A stretch of 64,000 bases of DNA from Enterococcus haemoperoxidus ATCC BAA-382 (GCF_000407165.1 NZ_KE136480.1:62001-126000), one strand, 5' to 3'; positions 46,128-55,171 are shown, counted from the stretch's first letter. The notes: generated by a model from the letters alone, not told the origin. Made by a program: numbers and translations.

Positions 46128-47174
46128 TTATTTAGCTGGCACTAAGCCTTTTAGCGCTGTTGCTAAAGGATCGTTGACACCTGCAGGAAGCCAGTCATCT
46201 ACAGCATCTTTATATGCCGCGATTCCTTGACCTTTTACAGTTAAGTCATAGATCAATTTACTGTATTCATTACCTGCTGTTCCTAGTAATTTCACCGCGT
46301 CCATCAATTGTGTTGTGTTAACACCTGGATTTAGTACGCTTGTATAATAGAAATAACCATCAGCAGCATTGAAATACCACTTGTCCGCAACTTTTGGATC
46401 TGTTGTGATATTGTTAAATGAAATTTGGATATTAGAAGATCCTGTTGCTGCTGGCACATTCCAAACCAATGTCCCGTCTTGTGTAAATGTTGGTGCATAA
46501 ATTGGTGCTGTCGTCCACTCTTTTTCAAAGGTGTTATACTCTAAAGCTACATAACTAAGGGTTGGTGTACCTGATTTTACTTTGATTTGATTGGTTGCAT
46601 TACGTTCAAATCCGTCAATGCCGCTTGCATAGTATAAAACTCCACCTTTTTCAAAAGCATAACGATACGTATAAGTTGTTTTGGTTCCAACCGTTTCAGC
46701 TTTTTCTTTAACCTTCAATGTGTAAACCCCAGCAAAGTCACCAGCTGCCACAGTTATTTTTGGCGCACCTGTACTATCAAAAGTAGAATCTGTGAAGCCT
46801 GCTGGCGCATCTGTTCCTGGTAATACATAAATATTTTTATTTGTTTTCCCTTCAAGTTCAGCACCTGTTGTTGGTTTTGCTTGATGGTCTTTCAATAACT
46901 GTAATGTTTCAGTTAATGAAACACGGATCAAGGCTTTGTATTTACCAATATTTTGGATTGCCACATCTTTATTTACTTCTGAACCCGGATCCCATTCGGT
47001 TGGTGGCTCAAAGGTTTCCACCACTTCAATATCTTTACCTGTTGCAATTTGACCTTCAAAGTGGTTGGTCTTTTGGTCTTCACTAGCGAACCAAGCAAAC
47101 GTTGCTGCTGCTAGTGCTGCAAGTGCAAAGGTGCTTGCTAACGCAAGGACTTTTTTCTTTCTGTTTTTGTTCAT
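46128..47174 (-). CDS. major SipW-dependent fibre subunit candidate (BsaA/TasA-like)
   Basis: A 348-residue protein. After a basic start and Ala-rich hydrophobic segment it reads FAWFASEDQKTNHFEGQIATG (in two blocks, residues 26-46), the BsaA-family SipW signal region, then VETFEPPTEWDPGSEVNKDVAIQNIGKYKALIRVSL-like sequence. The C-terminal half has GYFYYTSVLNPG, shared with paralogue 2. No sortase motif. Being first after the signal peptidase and longest, it is the likely main fibre protein (inference). GGGAGG precedes the ATG. Confidence 0.88.
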   Translation of the reverse strand: MNKNRKKKVLALASTFALAALAAATFAWFASEDQKTNHFEGQIATGKDIEVVETFEPPTEWDPGSEVNKDVAIQNIGKYKALIRVSLTETLQLLKDHQAKPTTGAELEGKTNKNIYVLPGTDAPAGFTDSTFDSTGAPKITVAAGDFAGVYTLKVKEKAETVGTKTTYTYRYAFEKGGVLYYASGIDGFERNATNQIKVKSGTPTLSYVALEYNTFEKEWTTAPIYAPTFTQDGTLVWNVPAATGSSNIQISFNNITTDPKVADKWYFNAADGYFYYTSVLNPGVNTTQLMDAVKLLGTAGNEYSKLIYDLTVKGQGIAAYKDAVDDWLPAGVNDPLATALKGLVPAK

Positions 47175-47263
47175 TTCTCAACTTCCTCCCAATTTTTTTA
47201 TTATCAACCTTTTAACAATAGTGACAGATATATTCTTTCTCCATTATTAAAAAGTAAATATCT

Positions 47264-48016
47264 TTATTTATTCAAAATGTAGTATCTGATGATCGTGATA
47301 AACCCGAAAACTGATATCAAAAAAATGATTGAGACGAATGGATTTTCACGTACAAAATTTAAAAATGCTCCTATTTTAGGGATTACTAGAATTTTTTTAC
47401 CGACTACTTGTTTTTCATTGACCGGAACATCTTCAGCTAAATTGGCATCCCCTTGCGTAATATAGTAGGTTCCTTTGGTTTCGCCTAGATGATCTAACTT
47501 TTTTTTCACTCTATGGGTCAAAAACGCCTGGCTTTTGATACTTGGGCGAAAGGTGATGATATCCCCCACTTCAGCTGCTTCACCAGCAATATTTTTAACG
47601 ATAATCACATCCCCAGAATGAAATCCCCCTTTTTGTTTTTCAGGATTTCTTGGCACCATTGAATCCGTCAAAACACCAAAAAATCGATAACCTAGAACAC
47701 TCTTATCCGCATTTTTAGTGGTTGCAAAAATAATCGATCCAGCAATCATAAATAAAATAAAACCATAGAAAACAATATTAAATAACAGCGTATAAACAGG
47801 GTTCTTATCCTTATGACGAGTGACATTCTTAGTTTTTTTAGAATCTGGATTGGGTTTCCTTTTTTTATTTTTAGGATGTGCATTCCTATTGGTTGCCTTA
47901 CTCGTTGGTTTTGAACGATTCGTTCCTTTTTTATCGTTTATTTGTTGTTTCGTTGGTGGTCGCTTTTTCTTTTGTCTTTTGTCTGACGATTGTTTCTGGC
48001 TTCGTTCTCTCACCAT
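47264..48016 (-). CDS. sipW: SipW-like ER-type signal peptidase I
   Basis: A 250-residue membrane peptidase with an unusual lysine-rich cytoplasmic extension of about 70 residues. Two membrane helices (about 75-98 and 227-247) flank the catalytic domain. The nucleophile is Ser119 in TDSMVP; the general base is His168 in FLTHRV, a Ser-His dyad as in SipW and ER signal peptidases rather than the bacterial Ser-Lys; Asp190 is in QGDAN. Such enzymes process TasA/BsaA-type subunits, which fill the genes just downstream. Its leader contains an intrinsic terminator. Confidence 0.92.
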   Translation of the reverse strand: MVRERSQKQSSDKRQKKKRPPTKQQINDKKGTNRSKPTSKATNRNAHPKNKKRKPNPDSKKTKNVTRHKDKNPVYTLLFNIVFYGFILFMIAGSIIFATTKNADKSVLGYRFFGVLTDSMVPRNPEKQKGGFHSGDVIIVKNIAGEAAEVGDIITFRPSIKSQAFLTHRVKKKLDHLGETKGTYYITQGDANLAEDVPVNEKQVVGKKILVIPKIGAFLNFVRENPFVSIIFLISVFGFITIIRYYILNK

Positions 48017-48074
48017 TTTTCTGAACCCTCACTTTGCTTCGAACTTATCAAAAATAACTAATTTTTAGTATCCT

Positions 48075-48218
48075 TCACACTTTCTTGCTACTAGTCTCTA
48101 ACACAACCTCTTTTTCTAGAGAATTGACATCTTTTGAAGTGTCCAAAAAACTAATGATATTGAGAAAATCAACTAAAACGCAAAAAAGAAATACGCTTGA
48201 ATGGATAAATCCTTTCAT
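48075..48218 (-). CDS. possible 47-residue leader ORF before sipW
   Basis: ATG at 48218-48216 opens a 47-codon frame with a hydrophobic first part (SSVFLFCVLVDFLNIISFL) and charged second part ending TSSKKV. Only a weak TGGA site precedes it. Its start codon lies in the loop of the leader terminator hairpin, so translation could affect attenuation. It may be a real small membrane protein or chance. Confidence 0.3.
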   Translation of the reverse strand: MKGFIHSSVFLFCVLVDFLNIISFLDTSKDVNSLEKEVVLETSSKKV

Positions 48219-48228
48219 AACGTATTTC
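48182..48228 (-). terminator. intrinsic terminator/attenuator in the sipW operon leader
   Basis: On the minus strand, GAAATACG (48228-48221) pairs with CGTATTTC (48195-48188), with inner pairs TGAA/TTCA and GGAT/ATCC, then TTTTTT (48187-48182). It lies between the sipW promoter and the sipW start, so transcription must read through it to express the operon. Confidence 0.75.
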
Positions 48229-48282
48229 CAGATGATTTCTTTTAAAAAAAAATGCAGGCGTTTCTGCTCTATAAAAATCATT

Positions 48283-48311
48283 AGTTTATTATAGAGAAAA
48301 CTTAATGTCAA
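48283..48311 (-). promoter_or_regulatory. sigma-A promoter of the sipW fibre operon
   Basis: On the minus strand, TTGACA (48311-48306), a 17-base spacer and TAAACT (48288-48283). Transcription would begin near 48276, giving a leader of about 260 bases before sipW. Confidence 0.75.
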
Positions 48312-48471
48312 TAGTATTAAAAAAATTTTTTACTCTTTGTATTATTGAACTTAAAGGTGGTGATTACGATGTGACAGTGTGCTTTATTTTTCTACTAATA
48401 ACTATTTAAGAAAAAGGCCCATCGTTATACTAGCAACAATAAAACTATTAAAAATATAGAGGTGTTTATTC

Positions 48472-49041
48472 ATGGCAGTTATTGGCTATATGCGTGTCAG
48501 TACGCATCAACAAAAATTTGATTCTCAGCAAAAAGCGCTTGAGCGCTACGGAGTAGATTTTATTTATAAGGAACGTGAAAGTGGTCGAAAAGCATCTAGA
48601 AGCGAACTCAATAAAGTCTTGTCCTCTTTGAAATCTGGCGACACACTCGTTATTTTTAAGCTTGATCGCTTATCTAGAGGTACGAAACAATTACTCAGTT
48701 TACTAGAAGAATTCGATAAGAGAAACATCCATTTCGTCAGTATTCAAAATAATATAGATACAACGACCGCAATGGGCCGCTTCTTTTTTACTGTTATGGG
48801 TGCATTTGCTGAAATGGAGGCTGAATTGATTCGTGAAAGGGTAATAGCCGGACTTGAAGCAGCCAGAGAAAATGGCAAACAGCTAGGAAGACCACCAAGA
48901 ACAAAAGAGGTAGGCGAAGCAATGAAACTGTATACTAATTCGGATCTATCGGTTCCTGAAATCGCAAAAAAGTGTAATGTATCTGTCCCAACAGTTTACA
49001 ACCATATCAAAAAACAAAACTTACTCAGAAAAGTAAATTAA
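48472..49041 (+). CDS. serine recombinase (resolvase/invertase family), right
   Basis: A 189-residue small serine recombinase. Catalytic Ser10 is in YMRVSTHQQKFDS; KLDRLSRG, MGRFFFTVMGAFAEMEAELIRERV and the C-terminal helix-turn-helix EIAKKCNVSVPTVYNHIKKQ are intact. It differs from the left recombinase mainly in the C-terminal DNA-binding part and lacks its last 18 or so residues. The two genes point outward from the island ends. GAGGTG precedes the ATG. Confidence 0.9.
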   Translation: MAVIGYMRVSTHQQKFDSQQKALERYGVDFIYKERESGRKASRSELNKVLSSLKSGDTLVIFKLDRLSRGTKQLLSLLEEFDKRNIHFVSIQNNIDTTTAMGRFFFTVMGAFAEMEAELIRERVIAGLEAARENGKQLGRPPRTKEVGEAMKLYTNSDLSVPEIAKKCNVSVPTVYNHIKKQNLLRKVN

Positions 49042-49137
49042 ACTCACACACAGTATTTACACATAAAAACTAAGAACAATTTACTTATTATACACACTTT
49101 AAGTATCTGCTCATATTATAAGTAGTACATAATAAAA

Positions 49138-49207
49138 AGAGCGTGAGACAAAACAAAAGATTCGTTTTGCATCACGCTCTAAATCCAAATAAACAGCGAG
49201 AAAAAAA
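49138..49207 (+). repeat. dispersed hairpin repeat, copy 4 (right edge of island)
   Basis: Stem AGAGCGTGAGACAAAAC / GTTTTGCATCACGCTCT (49138-49154 with 49164-49180, two mismatches), then AAATCCAAATAAACAGCGAG and AAAAAAA. Same orientation and block order as copy 2 at the left edge of the island. It probably terminates the recombinase gene. Confidence 0.75.
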
Positions 49208-49219
49208 CCGTTTATTAAA

Positions 49220-49534
49220 TTATCCAATCAGCTTTAATCCAATCACCGATGCCAAGATAACACCAATAAAAATCATTCTACGCCAATCTTTAGATTCACC
49301 ATAAAAAATCATTCCTAAAATAGCTCCTCCAGCCGCTCCAATCCCGGTCCAAATAGCATACGAAACGCCCATAGGCAAAGTCTTCATTGCCAAGTAAAGA
49401 AATATAAAACTGCAACCAAAGGTCAGAAACAATAAAAATAAAGACTTATTATCTTTTTTTTGGTTGAAACGATTGATCGATCCGACACCTAACATTTCAA
49501 ATGTACCTGCAACAATTAAAAATAACCAACTCAT
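49220..49534 (-). CDS. ykkD: SMR exporter subunit, YkkD-like
   Basis: A 104-residue four-helix small multidrug resistance protein. The membrane glutamate is Glu13 in AGTFEMLGVG; MKTLPMGVSYAIWTGIGAAGGAILG matches the family. Sequence and pairing resemble Bacillus YkkD, half of a heterodimeric SMR pair. Its start overlaps the stop of the YkkC-like gene by four bases, so the two are coupled. Transport of guanidinium-like or other cations is plausible but not shown. Confidence 0.85.
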   Translation of the reverse strand: MSWLFLIVAGTFEMLGVGSINRFNQKKDNKSLFLLFLTFGCSFIFLYLAMKTLPMGVSYAIWTGIGAAGGAILGMIFYGESKDWRRMIFIGVILASVIGLKLIG

Positions 49535-49866
49535 TTTTGACTTGCTCCTTTCTCACCTGTTACAAATTTCAATCCCATTACACCCACCAGCAAGACTGCG
49601 ATTAATAGAATTTTAGAAAGCTTGAATTCTTCACCAAAAAATAAAATACCTGTAATCACTGTACCTGCTGTACCCAATCCAACAAATACTGCATACGCTG
49701 TTCCAACAGGTAACGTCTCTCCTGATTTTACTAACGCGTAAAAACTGATAAAAATAAAGACAATCGTCAATAAAACTTCCCACCACGTATTACTATGTTT
49801 CAATCCGATAACCCATAATACTTCAAAAAATGCACCAATCATTAATTTTGTCCAATCCTTATTCAT
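49531..49866 (-). CDS. ykkC: SMR exporter subunit, YkkC-like
   Basis: A 111-residue four-helix SMR protein. Glu15 in GAFFEVLWVIGLKHS is the proton/substrate-coupling residue; the EVLWVIGLK context is that of the Gdx/SugE and YkkC group rather than EmrE. GTAYAVFVGLGTAGTV is conserved. I start at the ATG at 49866 after TTAGGAGG; the frame to 50019 runs into leader RNA. With YkkD it should form a heterodimer. The leader holds a structured element and an attenuator-like terminator. Confidence 0.87.
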   Translation of the reverse strand: MNKDWTKLMIGAFFEVLWVIGLKHSNTWWEVLLTIVFIFISFYALVKSGETLPVGTAYAVFVGLGTAGTVITGILFFGEEFKLSKILLIAVLLVGVMGLKFVTGEKGASQK

Positions 49867-49879
49867 GTAAATACCTCCT

Positions 49880-49992
49880 AATTTTAAAAGATGAAAGAGC
49901 TTGTTCTGCCTTAACAGGAAAATAGAAAAAATAGTTGTGGTACTCTTTGCCACATGCAGATTTTGTCTTTTTTCCGAAAGGTTAGACTGCGA
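49880..49992 (-). repeat. diverged copy of the structured leader element before ykkC
   Basis: On the minus strand it keeps the core blocks of the 5599-5962 repeats: CCTTTCGGAAAAAAGA, a GTGGC...CCAC stem, TATTTTCCTGTTAAGGC, and ends in TTTTAAAATTAGGAGG. Pairings CCTT/AAGG and GGAAAA/TTTTCC are preserved although intervening sequence has changed, which points to a conserved RNA fold. Confidence 0.7.
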
Positions 49993-49997
49993 ACAAA

Positions 49998-50057
49998 TAA
50001 AAAAAGTGTCTACCAACAATTCTATCTACGGCCTAAGAATTGTCGGTCTACACTTTT
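49998..50057 (-). terminator. attenuator-like terminator in the ykkCD leader
   Basis: On the minus strand a long stem: AAAAGTGTAGACCGACAATTC (50057-50037) pairs with GAATTGTTGGTAGACACTTTT in two parts (50022-50002), then a T-run. It lies between the ykkCD promoter and the genes. Its 5' AAAAGT is also used by the preceding palindrome (50052-50090), so the two folds compete. Confidence 0.7.
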
Positions 50058-50090
50058 GCTGATAACCAGCCGGCGCTGGTTATCAAAAGT
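50052..50090 (-). promoter_or_regulatory. palindrome competing with the ykkCD leader terminator
   Basis: GATAACCAGC-CGGC-GCTGGTTATC (50061-50084) is a perfect stem; the flanking ACTTTT and AAAAGT extend it and overlap the terminator arm. This is antiterminator geometry. I do not recognise a known guanidine riboswitch aptamer. Confidence 0.5.
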
Positions 50091-50133
50091 TAGTTTATTT
50101 AATTAAGTATTTAGTCTATTTAAACTGTCTCTC

Positions 50134-50162
50134 ATTCTACTCCATAATAACAGAATTGGCAA
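50134..50162 (-). promoter_or_regulatory. promoter of the ykkCD-like operon
   Basis: On the minus strand, TTGCCA (50162-50157), a 17-base spacer and TAGAAT (50139-50134), giving a start near 50127 and a leader of about 260 bases. Confidence 0.6.
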
Positions 50163-50420
50163 TAGTTGATTTTTCCGACGTTTATTAAATAAAATTTAAT
50201 AAGTTTATATTACCACAAAAATACCTACCAAAAGTGTTGTTACACTTCATAAAACGCATATAATGTTTAATAATCCAATCCTATTTATCACTATTTGTTC
50301 TAACTATACTTCTAAGAAATACGCTCTCTTATAAAAAGTGCAATTTGATCAGATAATTCTGAAAATTTTTGTCTCATGATTTTGTAAATCCAATCAACAT
50401 ATGATACACTTATCTTATCA

Positions 50421-50513
50421 AAAAAAGATTCCTAGTGAATCGGTCAACGTTGATATTACTTACTTTAGGCGGTAGTAATGTCAACGTCTTTCTTTTGTCT
50501 ATACAAATTATAA
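50421..50513 (-). ncRNA. candidate small RNA between ykkC and rsmA
   Basis: A minus-strand TATAAT (50513-50508) would start an RNA of about 80 bases near 50501. It would contain a strong 14-bp stem (50447-50460 with 50474-50487, one G-U pair) and a second stem GATTC/GAATC with T-run ending at about 50421. The larger stem also has a T-rich tail on the plus strand, so an opposing transcript may end here. No peptide of a known toxin family is visible. The rest of 50163-50600 is AT-rich with nothing else I can support. Confidence 0.35.
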
Positions 50514-50561
50514 CACACTAAAATCTTTTTGAAAATATCCGCATACTTAGAGTAATAAAAA

Positions 50562-50592
50562 GTCCCACCTCATATGAGATAGGACTTTTTTA
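50562..50592 (-). terminator. terminator of the tatD-rnmV-rsmA operon
   Basis: On the minus strand, AAAAAGTCCTATCTCATATG / GAGGTGGGACTTTTT stem followed by a T-run after the rsmA stop codon. Confidence 0.8.
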
Positions 50593-50602
50593 CTTTAGTA
50601 AG

Positions 50603-52073
<1,471 letters not shown>

Positions 52074-52077
<4 letters not shown>

Positions 52078-52844
52078 TCGGCTAACCTGAATAAGCGATG
52101 TGCATTGTTTGTTGTTTGTTTTGCTATTTCTTCAAAGGGAACTTCTCGTAGTTCTGCGATTTTTTCCACTACATAACGGGTATAGCCTGGTTCATTACGT
52201 TTACCTCTATACGGTACAGGGGCTAAATAGGGAGCATCTGTTTCAACCAGTAGACGATCTAACGGAACTGCTTTGGCTACGTCTTGCACTTCTAGCGCTT
52301 TTTTGAACGTCACAACACCACTTAGAGAAATGTGCATGCCCATATCTAAAAATTTCGCCATCCACTCAGGATCTCCGCTAAAGCTGTGCATGATCCCGCC
52401 AATATCACGAATGTCTTCTTCTTTTAAAATTTTATACGTATCTTCCATCGCATCTCGTGTATGAATGCTGATTGGTAAATTCATTTCTTTGGCAATGGCG
52501 ATTTGGCGCCTAAACACACGATCTTGAACCTCTTTTGGGTCTTCCATCCAATAATAATCTAACCCGATTTCACCAAGTGCCACTACTTTTGGTGTTGTTA
52601 ATAGTTGTTGAAGATTTTTCTCGATTTCAGGCGTATAACTTCCAGCTTCTGTTGGATGCCATCCGATAATACTTTGGATTTCTTTATATTGTTGGCTAAG
52701 TTTCAGAGACTTCTCAATTGTCGGTGTATCAAACCCTACTACCGCCATCTCTGTTACACCTAATTCTTTTGCATGTTCGATTGTTTCTGGAATATCTTCA
52801 TTAAATTGTTCTGCATTTAAATGGGTATGAGAATCAAAAATCAA
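52074..52844 (-). CDS. tatD: TatD-family metal-dependent DNase
   Basis: A 256-residue TIM-barrel hydrolase (YabD in Bacillus). Metal ligands: DSHTHLN (residues 4-10), [24 protein letters not shown] and [10 protein letters not shown]. Full length. First gene of the tatD-rnmV-rsmA operon. Family members act as 3'-5' exonucleases on DNA or RNA. Confidence 0.95.
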
Positions 52845-52996
52845 GTAAACCCCTCCTCTATCTTCTATACTTTATCACATTTTAGCCAAAAGCTGAATGG
52901 ACAGCACCGATAAATTATCAGCTTCTTATAATTGCTTTATTCAAAAAAATAGCTTATACTATTCGGTCACGGCAATTTATGTCAGGAGGAACCAAT

Positions 52997-55171
52997 ATGT
53001 CAAATGACCGCACACAAGAAACCCAACATTTGCAACAGGTTTACGAAGAATTAAGCCAAGCAAAAGACACGTATCAAACAGCTATTGACGAAGTCAACAC
53101 TACAGGAAAATCGGTGCTAGAACAATTTGGCGGCGATACCAAACTAAATTTTGATAGTTACTCAGATAACTTAGAGACTTTTGCTATGATGGAAATGAAA
53201 AATCGAGAAATCGATCAATTAAATATCCAAAATGCCACTGCAGCAAAACAATTAGAAAAAGTAGAACGCCTATTGAAAGTTCCTTATTTTGGAAAAATTG
53301 ATGTGACGTTTTTAGAGGATGATTCTGATCGTGACGTTTTTTATATCGGTATGAATGACTTTACAAATCTTGAAGGTGAATCACGAATCTATGACTGGCG
53401 TTCCCCTATTGCTTCACTTTTTTATAATAATGTTTTAGGGGATAGTCGTTATTACGTCAATAAAACAGAGATTCCTATTAGCCTAAATTTAAAAAGACAA
53501 TTGATTATTGAAGAAGACCGTTTGATCAACTTTTTTGATACTAGCCTTGCGATTCAAGATGATATTTTACTTCATTCACTTGAAGCGGATTCTTCTCAGT
53601 ACATGAAAGATATCACGACAACGATCCAACAAGAACAAAATGAGATCATTCGTGACGAAAGTCATCCTTTGCTTTTAGTTAACGGGATTGCGGGCAGTGG
53701 AAAAACATCTGCTATCATGCAACGAATTGCTTATTTACTTTATAATCATCGTACACAGATTACTGCCGATGATATTTTACTACTCTCTCCTAATTCAACT
53801 TTTATTGATTATATTTCTCAAGTATTACCAAACCTAGGTGAGCGTAATCCATTGAATTTAACGTTGTTACAATTTCTTAAATTTACATTTCGCGAAAAAA
53901 TGACAATTGAGGGTGAATCAGCTTATTTTAAGCGAATCACTGCAGAACAAGTAAATACACAACAACGGGTGATCCAATCGCAAGCTTTTGTTGACTTTAT
54001 CCAAACGTTTCAAGATCCTTCATTGATCCAACAATCATTATTTAAACCTATCTTATTCAAACGTAAACCTATATTTTCAGCTGAACTGATTTTTGGTTTA
54101 TACCAAGAAACACCAACAACTTTATCAATCAGAGACAGACTTTCAGCAACAAAGGAAAAACTATCTAGTTTATGGAATCGGTACTTGATTAAACAGTCAA
54201 AATCTAAACAAATGATCGATCAAATGCAAGACTTGACTGAAGCCGAACAATTGCGTTATTTTGACACAACCTTTGCTGAGGAAGATGAGGAACAATTAGC
54301 AGAGTTTGCTCTTCAACGGTTGCAACAAAAATACCGCAAAGTAGTGGATGCGATCGCTGATTTTGCTTGGTTCGACCAATGGTTACTTTTCAAAGCATTG
54401 TATCAGCTTTATCAAGAAGATTCGTATGAAAGAACAACGAAAGATTACACGGCAGATGAAGTAGTGATTTTATTATTGCTTAAAGACAGATTCATTGAAG
54501 ACTTATCGAATCGACAAATGGCCTTTATTTTAGTAGATGAAGTACAAGATTATACTGAAGCGCAAATTCTTTTGCTGCTTAAATTATTTCCGCAAGCGAA
54601 TTTCACACTAGCTGGCGATGAAAATCAAGCGATCTTTAATACATCGATCAGTTTTATTGCTCTAAAAGAGTTATTATCTGCTTCTAGTCGTTCCGTTACT
54701 TCTTATCAATTATTGAATAGCTATCGCTCAAGTAAAGAAATCACTCAGCTATTTCAAACGTTAATGACAAATCATGAGAAACTCAAGATTGTTTCTATTC
54801 GAAAAGATGGTGAGAAGCCAGCCTTTGTTTATTGTGACGATGAAGAGGTCTATTTAGATACGTTAACGTCACTGTTAAATTCATTAGCACCCGAGGAAGA
54901 TACTGTGGTGATTACAAAAACTGCAACAGAAGCGGAATTATTGAAACAGCAGTTGCTACAAAAAAATAGTTCGATCGATTATCAAGTTCTTTCGATCGAT
55001 ATGGCGAAAGGACTTGAATTTGATAATGTGATCATTCACGATCCTTCTGCAGTGCGTTATGGTACAACGGAAAGAGAGAAGAAGATTCTTTATACTGCGA
55101 TTTCTCGTGGGATGAAACAAGTCTTTCTGCCTTATGTTGGAGAGCTTTCTGAGCTGTTTAAAGCTGAGTAA
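52997..55171 (+). CDS. helD: HelD-like superfamily 1 helicase
   Basis: A 724-residue protein with an N-terminal coiled coil (about 5-75) that in HelD inserts into RNA polymerase, then split 1A/2A helicase domains. Walker A is GIAGSGKTSAI (about 231-241), DEVQDYTEAQ is motif II, and DMAKGLEFDNVIIHD and YTAISRGMKQVF are later motifs. HelD recycles stalled RNA polymerase. I start at the ATG at 52997 because AGGAGG lies inside the earlier frame from 52979. A hairpin terminator follows. Confidence 0.92.
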   Translation: MSNDRTQETQHLQQVYEELSQAKDTYQTAIDEVNTTGKSVLEQFGGDTKLNFDSYSDNLETFAMMEMKNREIDQLNIQNATAAKQLEKVERLLKVPYFGKIDVTFLEDDSDRDVFYIGMNDFTNLEGESRIYDWRSPIASLFYNNVLGDSRYYVNKTEIPISLNLKRQLIIEEDRLINFFDTSLAIQDDILLHSLEADSSQYMKDITTTIQQEQNEIIRDESHPLLLVNGIAGSGKTSAIMQRIAYLLYNHRTQITADDILLLSPNSTFIDYISQVLPNLGERNPLNLTLLQFLKFTFREKMTIEGESAYFKRITAEQVNTQQRVIQSQAFVDFIQTFQDPSLIQQSLFKPILFKRKPIFSAELIFGLYQETPTTLSIRDRLSATKEKLSSLWNRYLIKQSKSKQMIDQMQDLTEAEQLRYFDTTFAEEDEEQLAEFALQRLQQKYRKVVDAIADFAWFDQWLLFKALYQLYQEDSYERTTKDYTADEVVILLLLKDRFIEDLSNRQMAFILVDEVQDYTEAQILLLLKLFPQANFTLAGDENQAIFNTSISFIALKELLSASSRSVTSYQLLNSYRSSKEITQLFQTLMTNHEKLKIVSIRKDGEKPAFVYCDDEEVYLDTLTSLLNSLAPEEDTVVITKTATEAELLKQQLLQKNSSIDYQVLSIDMAKGLEFDNVIIHDPSAVRYGTTEREKKILYTAISRGMKQVFLPYVGELSELFKAE

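Noticed and set aside
48371-48409. Twelve-residue hydrophobic ORF with a GTG start upstream of the right recombinase
   Set aside because: Weak ribosome binding site, no terminator and no paired regulator; likely chance in AT-rich sequence.
31044-49207. Prophage or conjugative element
   Set aside because: No integrase of the tyrosine type, capsid, terminase, relaxase or type IV secretion genes are present.
49860-50130. Guanidine-I, II or III riboswitch before ykkCD
   Set aside because: I could not find the conserved aptamer sequences or the paired ACGR loops in the correct orientation; only an attenuator-like fold is supported.
50163-50500. Fst/par-type toxin-antitoxin locus
   Set aside because: Convergent stems resemble such loci, but no Fst-like peptide is encoded next to them on either strand.
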